A stretch of 64,000 nucleotides of DNA from Novosphingobium silvae (GCF_009856825.1 NZ_WVTD01000002.1:248001-312000), one strand, 5' to 3'. Positions 45,207 to 53,859 are shown, numbered from the stretch's first letter. Translations and numbers: made by a program. The notes: a model not told the origin generated them from the sequence alone.

Positions 45207-47534
45207 TCACGCCATTTCGGCGGCCGCGTCCTTGTAGAGCGTCGTTCTTTGCCGAAGTCTCCGTCCGGCGCCCTCCGCTGCGGCGCGCATTGCGGCGACG
45301 TCCGCCAACTGGCCGTGGGAAGCACCAGCCGCACGGCTGATGCTCTCGTCCATGAGGACGCCGCCAAGGTCGTTCGCGCCGGCTGCCAGCACCGCCGCGG
45401 CGCCATCCATGCCCAGCTTTACCCATGAAACCTGGATGGAGGAGATTGCGCCGTGCAGGGCCAGGCGGGCGATGGCATGCATCATCACCGTCTCGCGCCA
45501 CGTGGGTCCCTTGCGGCTTTGTCCACGGCGATAGAACGGCGCTTCCATGTGGACCAGCGGCAACGGCACGAACTCCGTGATGCCGCCGGTATCGAGTTGC
45601 AGGTTGCGCAGCTCGTTGAGGTGCCGTGCCCAATGCCGGGGATTTTCCAGATGGCCGAACATGATCGTCGAGGTCGTTGGAAGTCCCACGCGGTGCGCCG
45701 AGCGGACAAGGTCGATCCATTCGCGCGTGGTCAGCTTGTCCGGGCAAATCTTTGCGCGGATGTCGTCGTGCAGGATCTCCGCCGCCGTGCCGGGCAGCGA
45801 GCCCAGGCCCGCGTCGCGCAGCATCGCGAGGTAATCCGCAGCGGTCATGCCTAGGGTCCGGGCGCCCTGGCTCACCTCCAGCGGGGAGAATGCATGGACG
45901 TGCAGGTCCGGGCAGGCATCCTTCACGGCGCGGACAATCGAGAGGTAGGTCTCGCCCGTGTAGCTCGGGTGGATCCCGCCCTGGAGACACACCTCGGTCG
46001 CTCCGCGCGAAACCGCTTCGCGCGCGCGCCGGGCGATCTCGGCAAGGTCGAGGTTATAGGCCCGGTCACGAAAGCCCGCCTTGCTGCTGCTTTTGGAGAA
46101 GGCGCAGAACGAGCACGCGTGCGTGCAGATGTTGGTGTAGTTGATGTTCCGGTTGACGACATAGGTCACGTCGTTGCCGCGCACTTGCGCTCGCAGCGTG
46201 TCGGCTGCCTCGATCACCGCCTCGGCCGCACGCCCGCGCGCTGCGAAGAGCGCGGTGACTTCGGCTTCATCAAGACCGTTGCCGTTCGCGGCGCGGTCCA
46301 GGATGCGGTTCAGCCGGCCCGTCACCGCTCCGTGATAGCGGCGGCCCAGCGGTATCCGGACGGTCCCCGGCGCTGGCTCGGCCATGCCGGGGCTCCACAT
46401 GCTGTCCCGGCCGAGGCCGTCCGCGTCGGCCATCCGCAGCACGGCGGGACGCACGGCGGGATCGATCCACCCCTCGTTCCCGATGAAGCGCGGGTAGACC
46501 GTGAGGCGTTCGACCAGCGCCATGCCCGAAGCGGCGCAGGTCGCTTCCAGCCGCGCGATCCCGGGCCAGGGCGCTTCCGGATTGACGTGATCCTGCGTCA
46601 CCGGGGAAATGCCGCCCCAGTCATCTATTCCCGCCTCGATCAGTTCGACAAGGCGCTCGTCGTTGAGGTTGGGCGGCGCCTGAACGGAAACCTCGGGCGG
46701 GAGCACGATGCGGGCAGCGGCGACGACGCGCAGGAAATCCGCCTCGCTCGCCTCTGGGGCCTCGAACATCCTGGTCCCGGGCTTCGCGCAGAAGTTTTGC
46801 ACGATCACTTCCTGGATGTGTCCATGCGCCTCGTGCAGATCGCGCAGCGCGATGAGCGCGGCCATCCGCTCGCGCGCGGTCTCGCCGATGCCGACGAGGA
46901 TTCCGCTGGTCGTCGGCACGCGCGCGCGTCCCGCCGCCGCCAGTGAGGCAAGGCGCACCTCTGGAGCCTTGTCGGGCGAGCCGTGGTGGCACATTCCCTT
47001 CTCGAGAAGCCGTTCGGAGGTCGATTCCAGCATCAGCCCGATGGAGGCGGCCACCGTGCGCAGCATCAGCCAGTCGTCCTCCTCCAGCACTCCGGCGTTG
47101 ATGTGCGGCAGGAGCCCGGTCTCCCTGAGCACCCGCCCGGCACAATGCTGCACGTAGTCTATCGTGCGGGCAAAGCCCCGCTCCGCCAGCCACTCACGCG
47201 CGGCGGCGTAACGCCGTTCGGGCGCGTCGCCGAGAGTGAAGAGCGCTTCCTTGCACCCGGCCGCCACACCGGAACGGGCGATCGCGATCACTTCATCCTC
47301 GGACAGGAACGGCGCCTCGAGCCGCGATGGCGTAGTCGCGAAAGTGCAGTAGTGGCATACGTCGGCACATAGCCGTGTCAGGGGAATGAACACCTTGGGC
47401 GAGTAGGTCATGCGCGGCGACGCACAGGCCCCGGCCTTCTCGGCACGCTGCGCACGTGCCTGCGCCAGCAGATCGTCCAGCGGCGTGGAAAGGAGTCGGG
47501 TTATCAGCGCTTCGTCGTCGCGAGCCATGGTCAT
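45207..47534 (-). CDS. fbiC: 7,8-didemethyl-8-hydroxy-5-deazariboflavin (FO) synthase, CofG-CofH fusion
   Basis: A 775-residue double radical-SAM enzyme that makes FO, the chromophore of F420, from tyrosine and 5-amino-6-ribitylamino-uracil. The N-terminal CofG half carries the iron-sulfur motif Cys56-x3-Cys60-x2-Cys63 (ADVCHYCTF). The C-terminal CofH half carries Cys470-x3-Cys474-x2-Cys477 (THACSFCAF). Length and order match actinobacterial FbiC. The ATG at 47534 overlaps the cofD stop (ATGA). The long upstream extension of the frame is antisense to cofD and is not coding. This is the committed, specific step for deazaflavins. Confidence 0.95.
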   Translation of the reverse strand: MTMARDDEALITRLLSTPLDDLLAQARAQRAEKAGACASPRMTYSPKVFIPLTRLCADVCHYCTFATTPSRLEAPFLSEDEVIAIARSGVAAGCKEALFTLGDAPERRYAAAREWLAERGFARTIDYVQHCAGRVLRETGLLPHINAGVLEEDDWLMLRTVAASIGLMLESTSERLLEKGMCHHGSPDKAPEVRLASLAAAGRARVPTTSGILVGIGETARERMAALIALRDLHEAHGHIQEVIVQNFCAKPGTRMFEAPEASEADFLRVVAAARIVLPPEVSVQAPPNLNDERLVELIEAGIDDWGGISPVTQDHVNPEAPWPGIARLEATCAASGMALVERLTVYPRFIGNEGWIDPAVRPAVLRMADADGLGRDSMWSPGMAEPAPGTVRIPLGRRYHGAVTGRLNRILDRAANGNGLDEAEVTALFAARGRAAEAVIEAADTLRAQVRGNDVTYVVNRNINYTNICTHACSFCAFSKSSSKAGFRDRAYNLDLAEIARRAREAVSRGATEVCLQGGIHPSYTGETYLSIVRAVKDACPDLHVHAFSPLEVSQGARTLGMTAADYLAMLRDAGLGSLPGTAAEILHDDIRAKICPDKLTTREWIDLVRSAHRVGLPTTSTIMFGHLENPRHWARHLNELRNLQLDTGGITEFVPLPLVHMEAPFYRRGQSRKGPTWRETVMMHAIARLALHGAISSIQVSWVKLGMDGAAAVLAAGANDLGGVLMDESISRAAGASHGQLADVAAMRAAAEGAGRRLRQRTTLYKDAAAEMA

Positions 47535-48484
47535 CCTGTTTCGATACGGGCTACGGACAGTGCTACGCGCGCAAGCCGCTCCCGAACCTCGGCATCGCAC
47601 ATGACTGTTCCCGTGACGGTGACGCAAAGCCCCCTGTCGCGCAAGGGGCCGGCATCCGCCGCATCGGCCTCGTCGATGACCAGATGATCGAGAAGATCGC
47701 CGTAATGATCCGCGATGGAGCCGTTGCCCACCGGTCGGCCCAGCTCGTGCAGGAGCTTGCCCAAGGGCCCCTTGAGCGAGGCGCCCCCCACCAGTGGAGA
47801 CACCGCGACAAGCGGCACGCGCCGACCCGCCAGTGCCTCTCGCACGCCGGGAAGAGCCAGGATGGGATCGACGCTGAGGTACGGATTCGACGGACATATG
47901 ACGATCGCGCCCAAGTCCTTTCGCGCGAGCGCCGCCTCAAACGCGAGAGACGGACGCGCCGTCGCTGCCCCGTCGAAACGGACTCCTGTCGCTATCGGGC
48001 GGCACTGCTCCGCAACGAAGTAGCGCTGGAAGTCCATCCAGCCTTCCGCGGTGCCGATCCGGGTACGCACCGGACCATCGCTCATGGGAACGATCGCGTG
48101 CACGATACCGAGCGACCGGGTCAGGCGCGCAGTCACCTCGCTCAGCGTGGCGCCTTCGCGCAATCGCCACGAGCGGGCGATGTGCATGCCCATGTCCCGG
48201 TCGCCAAGGTTGAACCAGTCATCCTCTCCCAACGCGCGCAGCATAGCCATGGCGTGCCAGCTTTCGTCCCGGATCCCCCATCCGCGCACGACGTCATTCA
48301 ACCCGGTGAGCGCATAAGCGACCGAATCGATGTCCGGGCAGATGGTCAGGCCGAGATGCTCGAAATCGTCGCCGGTGTTGACGACGATGGTCAGGTCCTC
48401 GGGCGGCAGGACGGCGGCGAGGCCTGCGGCGAGCTTGGCGCCGCCGACGCCTCCGGAGAGCGCGAGTACGTGCCTGGCGCTCAT
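47531..48484 (-). CDS. cofD: 2-phospho-L-lactate transferase (F420-0 synthesis)
   Basis: A 317-residue enzyme that moves the phospholactyl-type group from its GDP/GTP-derived carrier to FO, giving F420-0 (or dehydro-F420-0). SGGVGGAKLAAGL (10-21) and NTGDDFEHLGLTICPD are the CofD/FbiA signatures; VICPSNPYLSVDPIL is also conserved. It overlaps cofE and cofGH by 4 bases each, so the three are translationally coupled. Confidence 0.95.
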   Translation of the reverse strand: MSARHVLALSGGVGGAKLAAGLAAVLPPEDLTIVVNTGDDFEHLGLTICPDIDSVAYALTGLNDVVRGWGIRDESWHAMAMLRALGEDDWFNLGDRDMGMHIARSWRLREGATLSEVTARLTRSLGIVHAIVPMSDGPVRTRIGTAEGWMDFQRYFVAEQCRPIATGVRFDGAATARPSLAFEAALARKDLGAIVICPSNPYLSVDPILALPGVREALAGRRVPLVAVSPLVGGASLKGPLGKLLHELGRPVGNGSIADHYGDLLDHLVIDEADAADAGPLRDRGLCVTVTGTVMCDAEVRERLARVALSVARIETG

Positions 48485-49275
48485 CTGAACATGTCCTGTG
48501 ACACCGGTCGCAAGCCGCTGGCCGCGCCCGGTCCATCCTCATTGATGGTCCACCGTCCGGCGCCTCGCACAAGGGCAACGGGCGTGCCTTCGTCGCCTTC
48601 GCCAAGGGCCAGCGTTCCCATCGCGGCAAGCGAATCCGCCACCGCAATCACTGTTGCCTGCAGGGTCCGGCCGAACAGGTCGACCGCCCAGCCCCGCCGA
48701 TCCTCCAGCACCTCAATCCCCGCGCAGCCGATCGCGGTGCCCACCGTCCCGATCCGCCACGCGCGGCCCATGGAGTCCGTGAGGACCACGCCCACCCCGC
48801 CCCGTCCCTCTCCCCCGCAGAGGTCCTGCAGTTCCGTCCGAATCGCGCGCGCGGAGGCATCGGGGTCTTCGGGCCAGAGCAGCACCGTGCCGGCATCACC
48901 GCCCTCCACGTTGCTGGCGTCGATTCCGGCATTGGCAAGAACGTGTCCAGTTCGGTGACGGGCGATGATCGCAGCAGACTGCGCGCGGAGCACTTCGGCG
49001 CTTTCGTCCAGAATGGCCTGCGCCAGCCCAGGCTCGCGCCCCGTCGCGGCGGCGAGGCTCCTCGCCTCTTCGCTGACGGGCAGGGATCGCAGGTCAAGGG
49101 TTCGTCCCTCGGTCTTCGAGACGATCTTCTGTGCGATCACGAATATATCGCCGCCGCGTAAGGCGTCGCCTTCGGCCGCGAGCGCAGAGCAAATCGCTTG
49201 CGCTATCGACATACCGGGGGCGAACATGGGCAATCCTGCCAGCGGGCGCACGGTGAGTTCTGGAACAGCGGTCAT
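48481..49275 (-). CDS. cofE: Coenzyme F420-0:L-glutamate ligase, stand-alone CofE
   Basis: A 264-residue ligase adding glutamate residues to F420-0. GDIFVIAQKIVSKTEGR, the acidic SNVEGGDAG region and VVLTDSMGRAWRIGTVGTAIG are CofE motifs. Mycobacterial FbiB is about 450 residues because a nitroreductase-like domain that reduces dehydro-F420 follows; it is absent here. The ATG at 49275 has GGGAGG 5 bases upstream; an earlier start would run into the divergent promoter. First gene of the minus-strand arm. Confidence 0.94.
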   Translation of the reverse strand: MTAVPELTVRPLAGLPMFAPGMSIAQAICSALAAEGDALRGGDIFVIAQKIVSKTEGRTLDLRSLPVSEEARSLAAATGREPGLAQAILDESAEVLRAQSAAIIARHRTGHVLANAGIDASNVEGGDAGTVLLWPEDPDASARAIRTELQDLCGGEGRGGVGVVLTDSMGRAWRIGTVGTAIGCAGIEVLEDRRGWAVDLFGRTLQATVIAVADSLAAMGTLALGEGDEGTPVALVRGAGRWTINEDGPGAASGLRPVSQDMFR

Positions 49276-49358
49276 CGATCCTCCCGGACGGCACTCTGGC
49301 GACCGCGCAACGCAAGGACAATCGGCAGGATCCAGAATCCGCGGGGGAGATAAAAGGC
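49276..49358. promoter_or_regulatory. 83-base divergent promoter region of the F420 locus
   Basis: Both arms of the F420 locus start here (cofE left, npdG right), so promoters for both must lie in or near it. I see ribosome-binding sites for both genes but no convincing -35/-10 pair or palindrome. Confidence 0.5.
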
Positions 49359-50009
49359 GTGGCAAGGATTGCAGTCATCGGTGGCACGGGCGCCCTCGGG
49401 AGGGGGCTGGCGCGCCGGCTCATCGGCGCAGGGCACGAAGTCACCATCGGATCCCGCTCGCCCGAGAAGGCCCGGGCCACGGCGACGGAGCTCGACGCGG
49501 CCGGTTCCGCTTCGGTTGCAGACGCGGCGGAAGGGAAGGACGTGGTGATCGTCGCGGTGCCGCATGCCTCGCAGCAAGAGACTCTGGCGCTGATCCGGGA
49601 CCGCGTAGGGCACGCGGTGGTGGTCGATACCACCGTGCCGCTGGTGCCGCCCAAGGTCATGCGCGTCAAGCTTCCCGCCGAGGGCAGCGCCGCGCTCCAG
49701 GCGCGCGCGCATCTCGGGCCGGATGTCAGGCTCGTCACCGCTTTCCATAACGTCTCGGCCCATCACCTCGCTTCCGACCACGCGATCGACTGCGATGTGC
49801 TGGTGTTCTCCGACGACGTAGAAGCGCGGGGGATCGTGGCCGACCTTTGCCCCGGTATGGGCATCCGCGCGCTGTCCGGCGGCGCTCTCGCCAATTCGGC
49901 CGCCGCCGAAGCCCTCACCTCGATCCTCATCTACATGAACAGGACCTACAAGGCGGACGGCGCAGGTATCCGATTCACGAATCTGAGCGAGGCGCCCGGG
50001 ATACCATGA
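49359..50009 (+). CDS. npdG: F420H2:NADP oxidoreductase
   Basis: A 216-residue Rossmann protein that exchanges hydride between NADPH and F420, supplying F420H2 to client enzymes. VIGGTGALGRGLARRL binds the dinucleotide, and GSRSPEKA after strand 2 has the Ser-Arg pair expected for the NADP 2'-phosphate. VPHASQQETL and FHNVSAHHL are in the family pattern. A GTG start with GGGGGAG upstream. The end overlaps cofC (ATGA). It could be confused with other NADP-binding F420-like proteins, but the location makes the call firm. Confidence 0.9.
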   Translation: MARIAVIGGTGALGRGLARRLIGAGHEVTIGSRSPEKARATATELDAAGSASVADAAEGKDVVIVAVPHASQQETLALIRDRVGHAVVVDTTVPLVPPKVMRVKLPAEGSAALQARAHLGPDVRLVTAFHNVSAHHLASDHAIDCDVLVFSDDVEARGIVADLCPGMGIRALSGGALANSAAAEALTSILIYMNRTYKADGAGIRFTNLSEAPGIP

Positions 50010-50611
50010 CCTTGGCTGCTGCCACATGGGTGCTGATCCCGGTCAAAGCTCGGGGAGCGGGCAAGACCCGGTTGGCGGCACTGCTTTCGGCGGCGGAGCG
50101 CGAGAGTCTGGTCGAGGCGATGTTGGAGCACGTGGTCGACGTGACGCAGGCGCAGGTCGCGCGCATCGTCATCATCGGACCGGAGCGCGGAGGCATCGCC
50201 GCTCACCTTGAGCGCTTCGAGGACCCGGGCGGTGGCCTCAACGCGGCGCTGGAACATGGCCGCCGCGGGATAGCGTCGCGCAGCGATGCACCCGAACGGC
50301 TGATCGTGCTTCCTGCGGACCTGCCGTGCCTTGTTCCGGACGATGTGGCCCGGCTGCGAGACCTTGCCGCCGGCGCTGTCGGGATAGCGCCCGACCGTCA
50401 CGGGCATGGCACCAATGCCCTGTCCCTGCCTCTTCCGGCGGCGGCCCGGTTCCGCTTCCGCTTCGGGCCGGACAGTGCAGCGCTGCACCGCCTCGAGGCG
50501 GAAATCCTTCGGCTCAGCGTGGTGACGATCACCACTCCGGGCCTGGAGAAAGACATAGACGAGCATAGTGATCTGGCTGATGCTGCGCACATGTTCAGTC
50601 CTGCGAGTTGA
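50006..50611 (+). CDS. cofC: 2-phospho-L-lactate (or related) guanylyltransferase
   Basis: A 201-residue nucleotidyltransferase producing the GDP-linked three-carbon unit for CofD. VLIPVKARGAGKTRLAALL is the N-terminal nucleotide-binding signature; LIVLPADLPCLVPDDV carries a metal-binding Asp; GHGTNALSLP fits the family. Whether it uses 2-phospho-L-lactate, phosphoenolpyruvate or 3-phospho-D-glycerate cannot be read from sequence. Coupled to npdG by ATGA. Confidence 0.92.
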   Translation: MTLAAATWVLIPVKARGAGKTRLAALLSAAERESLVEAMLEHVVDVTQAQVARIVIIGPERGGIAAHLERFEDPGGGLNAALEHGRRGIASRSDAPERLIVLPADLPCLVPDDVARLRDLAAGAVGIAPDRHGHGTNALSLPLPAAARFRFRFGPDSAALHRLEAEILRLSVVTITTPGLEKDIDEHSDLADAAHMFSPAS

Positions 50612-50658
50612 TCGCTGGCGACGGATGCCGAGAACGGCACCGCGCTAAGGAGAGGAAA

Positions 50659-51516
50659 ATGCAGCCCGGCGACATCGATCTGACGGGAATGGTGGCCTTC
50701 GTCACGGGTGGCGGCGGAGGCATCGGCCGCGCCATTGCCCTCTGCATGGCAGACAGGGGCGCGGACATCGCCATTATCGAAGCGGTGCCCCAACGGTGCG
50801 AACAGGTCGGCGCGATGGTGGAGGAACGCGGCCGCCGTGCGCTGTGCATTCCCGGCGATGTGACGGACTTGGAAGCGCTGCAAGAGGCCATCGCCAGAGC
50901 GGCCGAGACCTTCGGACGCCTCGACATCCTCGTGAACAACGCCGGCGGGGTCAGCCGCCGCGGCTTCCTGGACCTTGCCGAGAAGAACTGGCGACGGCAC
51001 ATCGATCTCAACCTCGTCAGCAATCTCGCCGCGACGCAGGCTGCCGTGCCGTTGATGATGGCGGGCAGACGCGGCGGAGCGATCGTGAACGTCAGCAGCA
51101 TTGAGGCAAGCCGCGCGGCGCCCGGTTACGCCGTCTATGCCGCATGCAAAGCGGGGATCAACAACCTGACCCGCACTTTCGCGCTCGAATTCGCCGAACA
51201 TGGCATCCGGGTCAACACGATCGCGCCGGACTACACCGTGACGCCGGGCACGCGCGGCAACTTCACCGGCCCTGTGGACGAGAGCAAGTGGCCCACCCTG
51301 ACCCCGGCGCAGGAGGATGCCGTTCGCAGACGCATCCCGGCGGGCCGCGCAGGCCGCGACGAGGAATGCGGCCGCGTGGCCGCGTTCCTCGCCTCCCCCA
51401 GCGCGAGCTACGTGACCGGTGCGATCATCCCAGTTGATGGCGGATCGTGGGCTTCGGGTGGCTGGGTGCGCGACCGCGCCGACGCCTGGATCCTGCCTCC
51501 CGAGATCGTCGAATAG
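50659..51516 (+). CDS. Short-chain dehydrogenase/reductase in the F420 locus
   Basis: A 285-residue SDR: TGGGGGIGRAI cofactor motif, NNAGG, catalytic Ser in NVSSIEAS and Tyr-Ala-Ala-Cys-Lys, and the C-terminal YVTGAIIPVDGGSW. The AAGGAGAGGAAA ribosome-binding site is strong. It follows cofC by 47 bases and precedes the LLM oxidoreductase by 29, which suggests a shared substrate pathway such as reduction or oxidation of an alcohol/ketone next to an F420-dependent step. Confidence 0.88.
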   Translation: MQPGDIDLTGMVAFVTGGGGGIGRAIALCMADRGADIAIIEAVPQRCEQVGAMVEERGRRALCIPGDVTDLEALQEAIARAAETFGRLDILVNNAGGVSRRGFLDLAEKNWRRHIDLNLVSNLAATQAAVPLMMAGRRGGAIVNVSSIEASRAAPGYAVYAACKAGINNLTRTFALEFAEHGIRVNTIAPDYTVTPGTRGNFTGPVDESKWPTLTPAQEDAVRRRIPAGRAGRDEECGRVAAFLASPSASYVTGAIIPVDGGSWASGGWVRDRADAWILPPEIVE

Positions 51517-51545
51517 GCCGCAAGAACACAGGAAACGGACGCGCG

Positions 51546-52466
51546 ATGACTTTCACTCTCAGCACCAGCCTGCCTTTCGACCATATCGACAAGCCGGGCG
51601 AGTGGTGCACCATGCGGGCCCTTCACGAGATCGCAAGGGCGGTCGAGACTGCGGGCTTTCACGCCGGCACGGTCACCGACCACCCGGTTCCCTCCTCGCG
51701 CTGGCTCGACAACGGCGGGCACTATGCGCAGGACCCCTTCGTGATGCTTTCCATGCTGGGTGCGGCCACGACCACGCTTCGGCTGCAGACCAACATCCTG
51801 GTGCTTCCCTATCGCAACCCGTTCATCACCGCACGCGCTGTTTCGAGCCTCGATCACTTCACCGCTGGCCGCGTGATCCTGGGCGTGGGCGCCGGTTACA
51901 TGAAGGGCGAATACAAGGCGCTCGGCGTCGATTTCGACCGCCGGAACGACATCATGGACGAGTACATGAAAGCGATGAAGCTGGCCTGGACGGGAGAGGA
52001 CTTCACGTTCGAGGGCAACGGCTACACCGCGCCGGGCAACCGGGTACGGCCGACCCCTGCGCAGACACCCCATCCGCCACTGCTGGTGGGCGGCAACTCC
52101 AAGCGTGCGCTGCGACGGGCGGTGGAACTGGGCGATGCATGGCACCCCTTCTTCGTGCCCAAAGCGATGACCGACACCGCCCGTACCGCCAGTCTCGAGG
52201 GCGACGACGACATCGTGGCTGCGATCGCCTATATGGCCGAGCATTGCGAGAAGATAGGCCGCTCGTCCCCGCCGCAGGTCATCGCCTCCTCGACCTACTC
52301 TGTGAGAGTGGGCTGGAATCCGCAGGAAGCACTGGACCACTTCGCCCACTTGAAGTCGCTGGGCGTCGATGGTTCGGGCGCGACCATCCACGCCGCGACC
52401 CGCGTGGAATATCTGGAGCAGGCGCAGAGGTTCGGGGAGGAAGTCATCTCCAGGATCGACTTCTGA
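51546..52466 (+). CDS. LLM-class oxidoreductase, probably F420-dependent
   Basis: A 306-residue luciferase-like TIM-barrel enzyme. GTVTDHPVPSSRWLDNGGHYAQDPF, LRLQTNILVLPYRNPF and SLDHFTAGRVILGVGAGYMKGEYKALG are typical of F420-dependent LLM reductases and dehydrogenases, though FMN-dependent monooxygenases share the fold. Linkage to a full F420 set favours F420. Probable end of the plus-strand operon npdG-cofC-SDR-LLM. AGGAAACG lies upstream of the ATG. Confidence 0.85.
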   Translation: MTFTLSTSLPFDHIDKPGEWCTMRALHEIARAVETAGFHAGTVTDHPVPSSRWLDNGGHYAQDPFVMLSMLGAATTTLRLQTNILVLPYRNPFITARAVSSLDHFTAGRVILGVGAGYMKGEYKALGVDFDRRNDIMDEYMKAMKLAWTGEDFTFEGNGYTAPGNRVRPTPAQTPHPPLLVGGNSKRALRRAVELGDAWHPFFVPKAMTDTARTASLEGDDDIVAAIAYMAEHCEKIGRSSPPQVIASSTYSVRVGWNPQEALDHFAHLKSLGVDGSGATIHAATRVEYLEQAQRFGEEVISRIDF

Positions 52467-52522
52467 ACGCCGCAGCATCCACCGCCATGCGCTGCGAACG
52501 CTCCGCCGTTTTCGAAAACCTC

Positions 52523-53161
52523 TCAGAACTCGGCGACGATCGCCTCGTGGAAGGCCTTCACGGCGGCTTCCTCGTTCCCGTTCCAGACGGCGCCGGACAC
52601 GGCAAGGAAGTCCGCTCCCGCCCGCACCAAGGGCGCGCAGTTGTCGGGGCTGACACCGCCGATGGCGACGCACGGAATCTCGAAGATCGACTGCCACCAT
52701 TCGAGCAGGTCGAGCCCTGCGACATGCTTGGTCTGCTTGGTCGCCGTCGGGAAGAATGCGCCGAAGGCCACATAGTCGGCGCCCTGCTCGCCGGCTTCCA
52801 TGGCAAGGTGGCGGCTGTCATGGCAAGTCACGCCGATCTGCGCATCCCGGCCAAGCGCGTCGCGTGCTTCCTCGATCGTACCGTCATCCTGCCCCAGGTG
52901 CACGCCATCCGCACCGAGCCGCTTGGCCAGCCCGATCGAATCGTTAACGATGAAGGCGACTTCCCGGTCCGCACAGAGGCGCCGCAGCGGCTCCGCCAAC
53001 CGCGCGGCCTCGTGCTGGTCCACGTCCTTTACCCGGAACTGGAACGCGGCCACCGGCCCTGCATCGAGCGCACGGGCCAGACGGTCGGCGAAAGTCCCTC
53101 CCACGTCCAGCGGCGAGATGAGGTAAAGCTGCGTGGGTTCGCGCGGAATATCTTCTTTCAT
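52523..53161 (-). CDS. thiE: Thiamine phosphate synthase
   Basis: A 212-residue TIM-barrel enzyme joining the thiazole and pyrimidine halves of thiamine. FQFRVKD, VNDSIGLAKRLGADGVHLGQDD, FFPTATKQTK and VAIGGVSPDN are the substrate and phosphate sites. It is the distal gene of the tkt-gap-pgk-fba strand, separated from fba by an oppositely oriented lipoprotein gene. The ATG at 53161 is more likely than one further upstream. Confidence 0.88.
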   Translation of the reverse strand: MKEDIPREPTQLYLISPLDVGGTFADRLARALDAGPVAAFQFRVKDVDQHEAARLAEPLRRLCADREVAFIVNDSIGLAKRLGADGVHLGQDDGTIEEARDALGRDAQIGVTCHDSRHLAMEAGEQGADYVAFGAFFPTATKQTKHVAGLDLLEWWQSIFEIPCVAIGGVSPDNCAPLVRAGADFLAVSGAVWNGNEEAAVKAFHEAIVAEF

Positions 53162-53241
53162 GTCCGCCGCTCTACCTCCGCGCGGGCTCGAGGCCAAGCG
53201 TTCCGGAACCGTTCATGCGCGCACGTGTTGCATCGTGCGCC

Positions 53242-53772
53242 ATGAGGACCCTCCCAGCATTCGCCGCTGCGACTGCCTGCGTGCTTGCGGGCTGCACCGT
53301 CATACCGCCGGCCGACCCGTCGCGAATGGCTGGAGGCCATGTCCGGGCTCGCCCTGTCGCGCCGGTCCATACCGCGCCCGCCCCCATGCCCTATGCGCCG
53401 CCCTATGCGCCCGTGCCCTCTCCCGAGCCGCTTCCTCGGGCCGCTCCGGACCAGGCCCCCTCGCTTACTTATGCCCGACTGGGTGAGAGCGTGACGGTGG
53501 ACGGCCCGCGCGTCACGCCGCTGCAAGTGCTGGAAGACAGCCGCTGCCCGATGAATGCCCGCTGTGTCTGGGCCGGGCAGGTCAGGCTGAAGGTCCGGAT
53601 AGACAGCGGCACGGGCGGCGTTGTGGAACTGACCACGGGCAAGCCGGCGATGGTCGCCGACGGCACGCTGGAGCTTGTGGAAGTCCGTCCCGAAAAGATG
53701 GCGGGTACCGGCAACGGAGCGGTGAGGCCGGCGGACTATCGCTTCGGCCTGCGGTTCATGGGCGGGTACTGA
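53242..53772 (+). CDS. Predicted lipoprotein with Pro-rich linker, uncharacterised
   Basis: A 176-residue protein with a lipoprotein signal (LAGC, lipidated Cys18), a linker rich in Pro/Ala (about 25-75, with PYAPPYAPVP), and a C-terminal beta-rich domain containing LEDSRCPMNARCVWAGQVRL with a conserved-looking Cys pair. It is likely anchored in the outer membrane. I do not recognise a family with known function. It sits between thiE and fba in the opposite direction. Confidence 0.7.
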   Translation: MRTLPAFAAATACVLAGCTVIPPADPSRMAGGHVRARPVAPVHTAPAPMPYAPPYAPVPSPEPLPRAAPDQAPSLTYARLGESVTVDGPRVTPLQVLEDSRCPMNARCVWAGQVRLKVRIDSGTGGVVELTTGKPAMVADGTLELVEVRPEKMAGTGNGAVRPADYRFGLRFMGGY

Positions 53773-53804
53773 AGCCCGGCCTTCCGCCCTCGTTAGCAGG
53801 CGGA

Positions 53805-53832
53805 AAAGGCGGCACCTTCCGGCGCCGCCTTT
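53805..53832. terminator. Terminator between lipoprotein gene and fba
   Basis: AAAGGCGGC and GCCGCCTTT form a 9-base stem with a 10-base loop. A-rich and T-rich ends allow function in both directions for these convergent genes. Confidence 0.7.
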
Positions 53833-53859
53833 CCTTGTTCAGCGGGACTGGCCCGGGGT

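Noticed and set aside
47535..47897. N-terminal extension of the cofGH frame
   Set aside because: The extra 121 residues are antisense-frame sequence of cofD, Arg/Ser/Gly-rich and unlike FbiC; the ATG at 47534 overlaps the cofD stop and begins the real protein.
27059..52466. Genomic island or integrated element
   Set aside because: The region looks accessory, but no integrase, transposase, direct-repeat ends or interrupted tRNA was seen, and the base composition looks like its neighbours.
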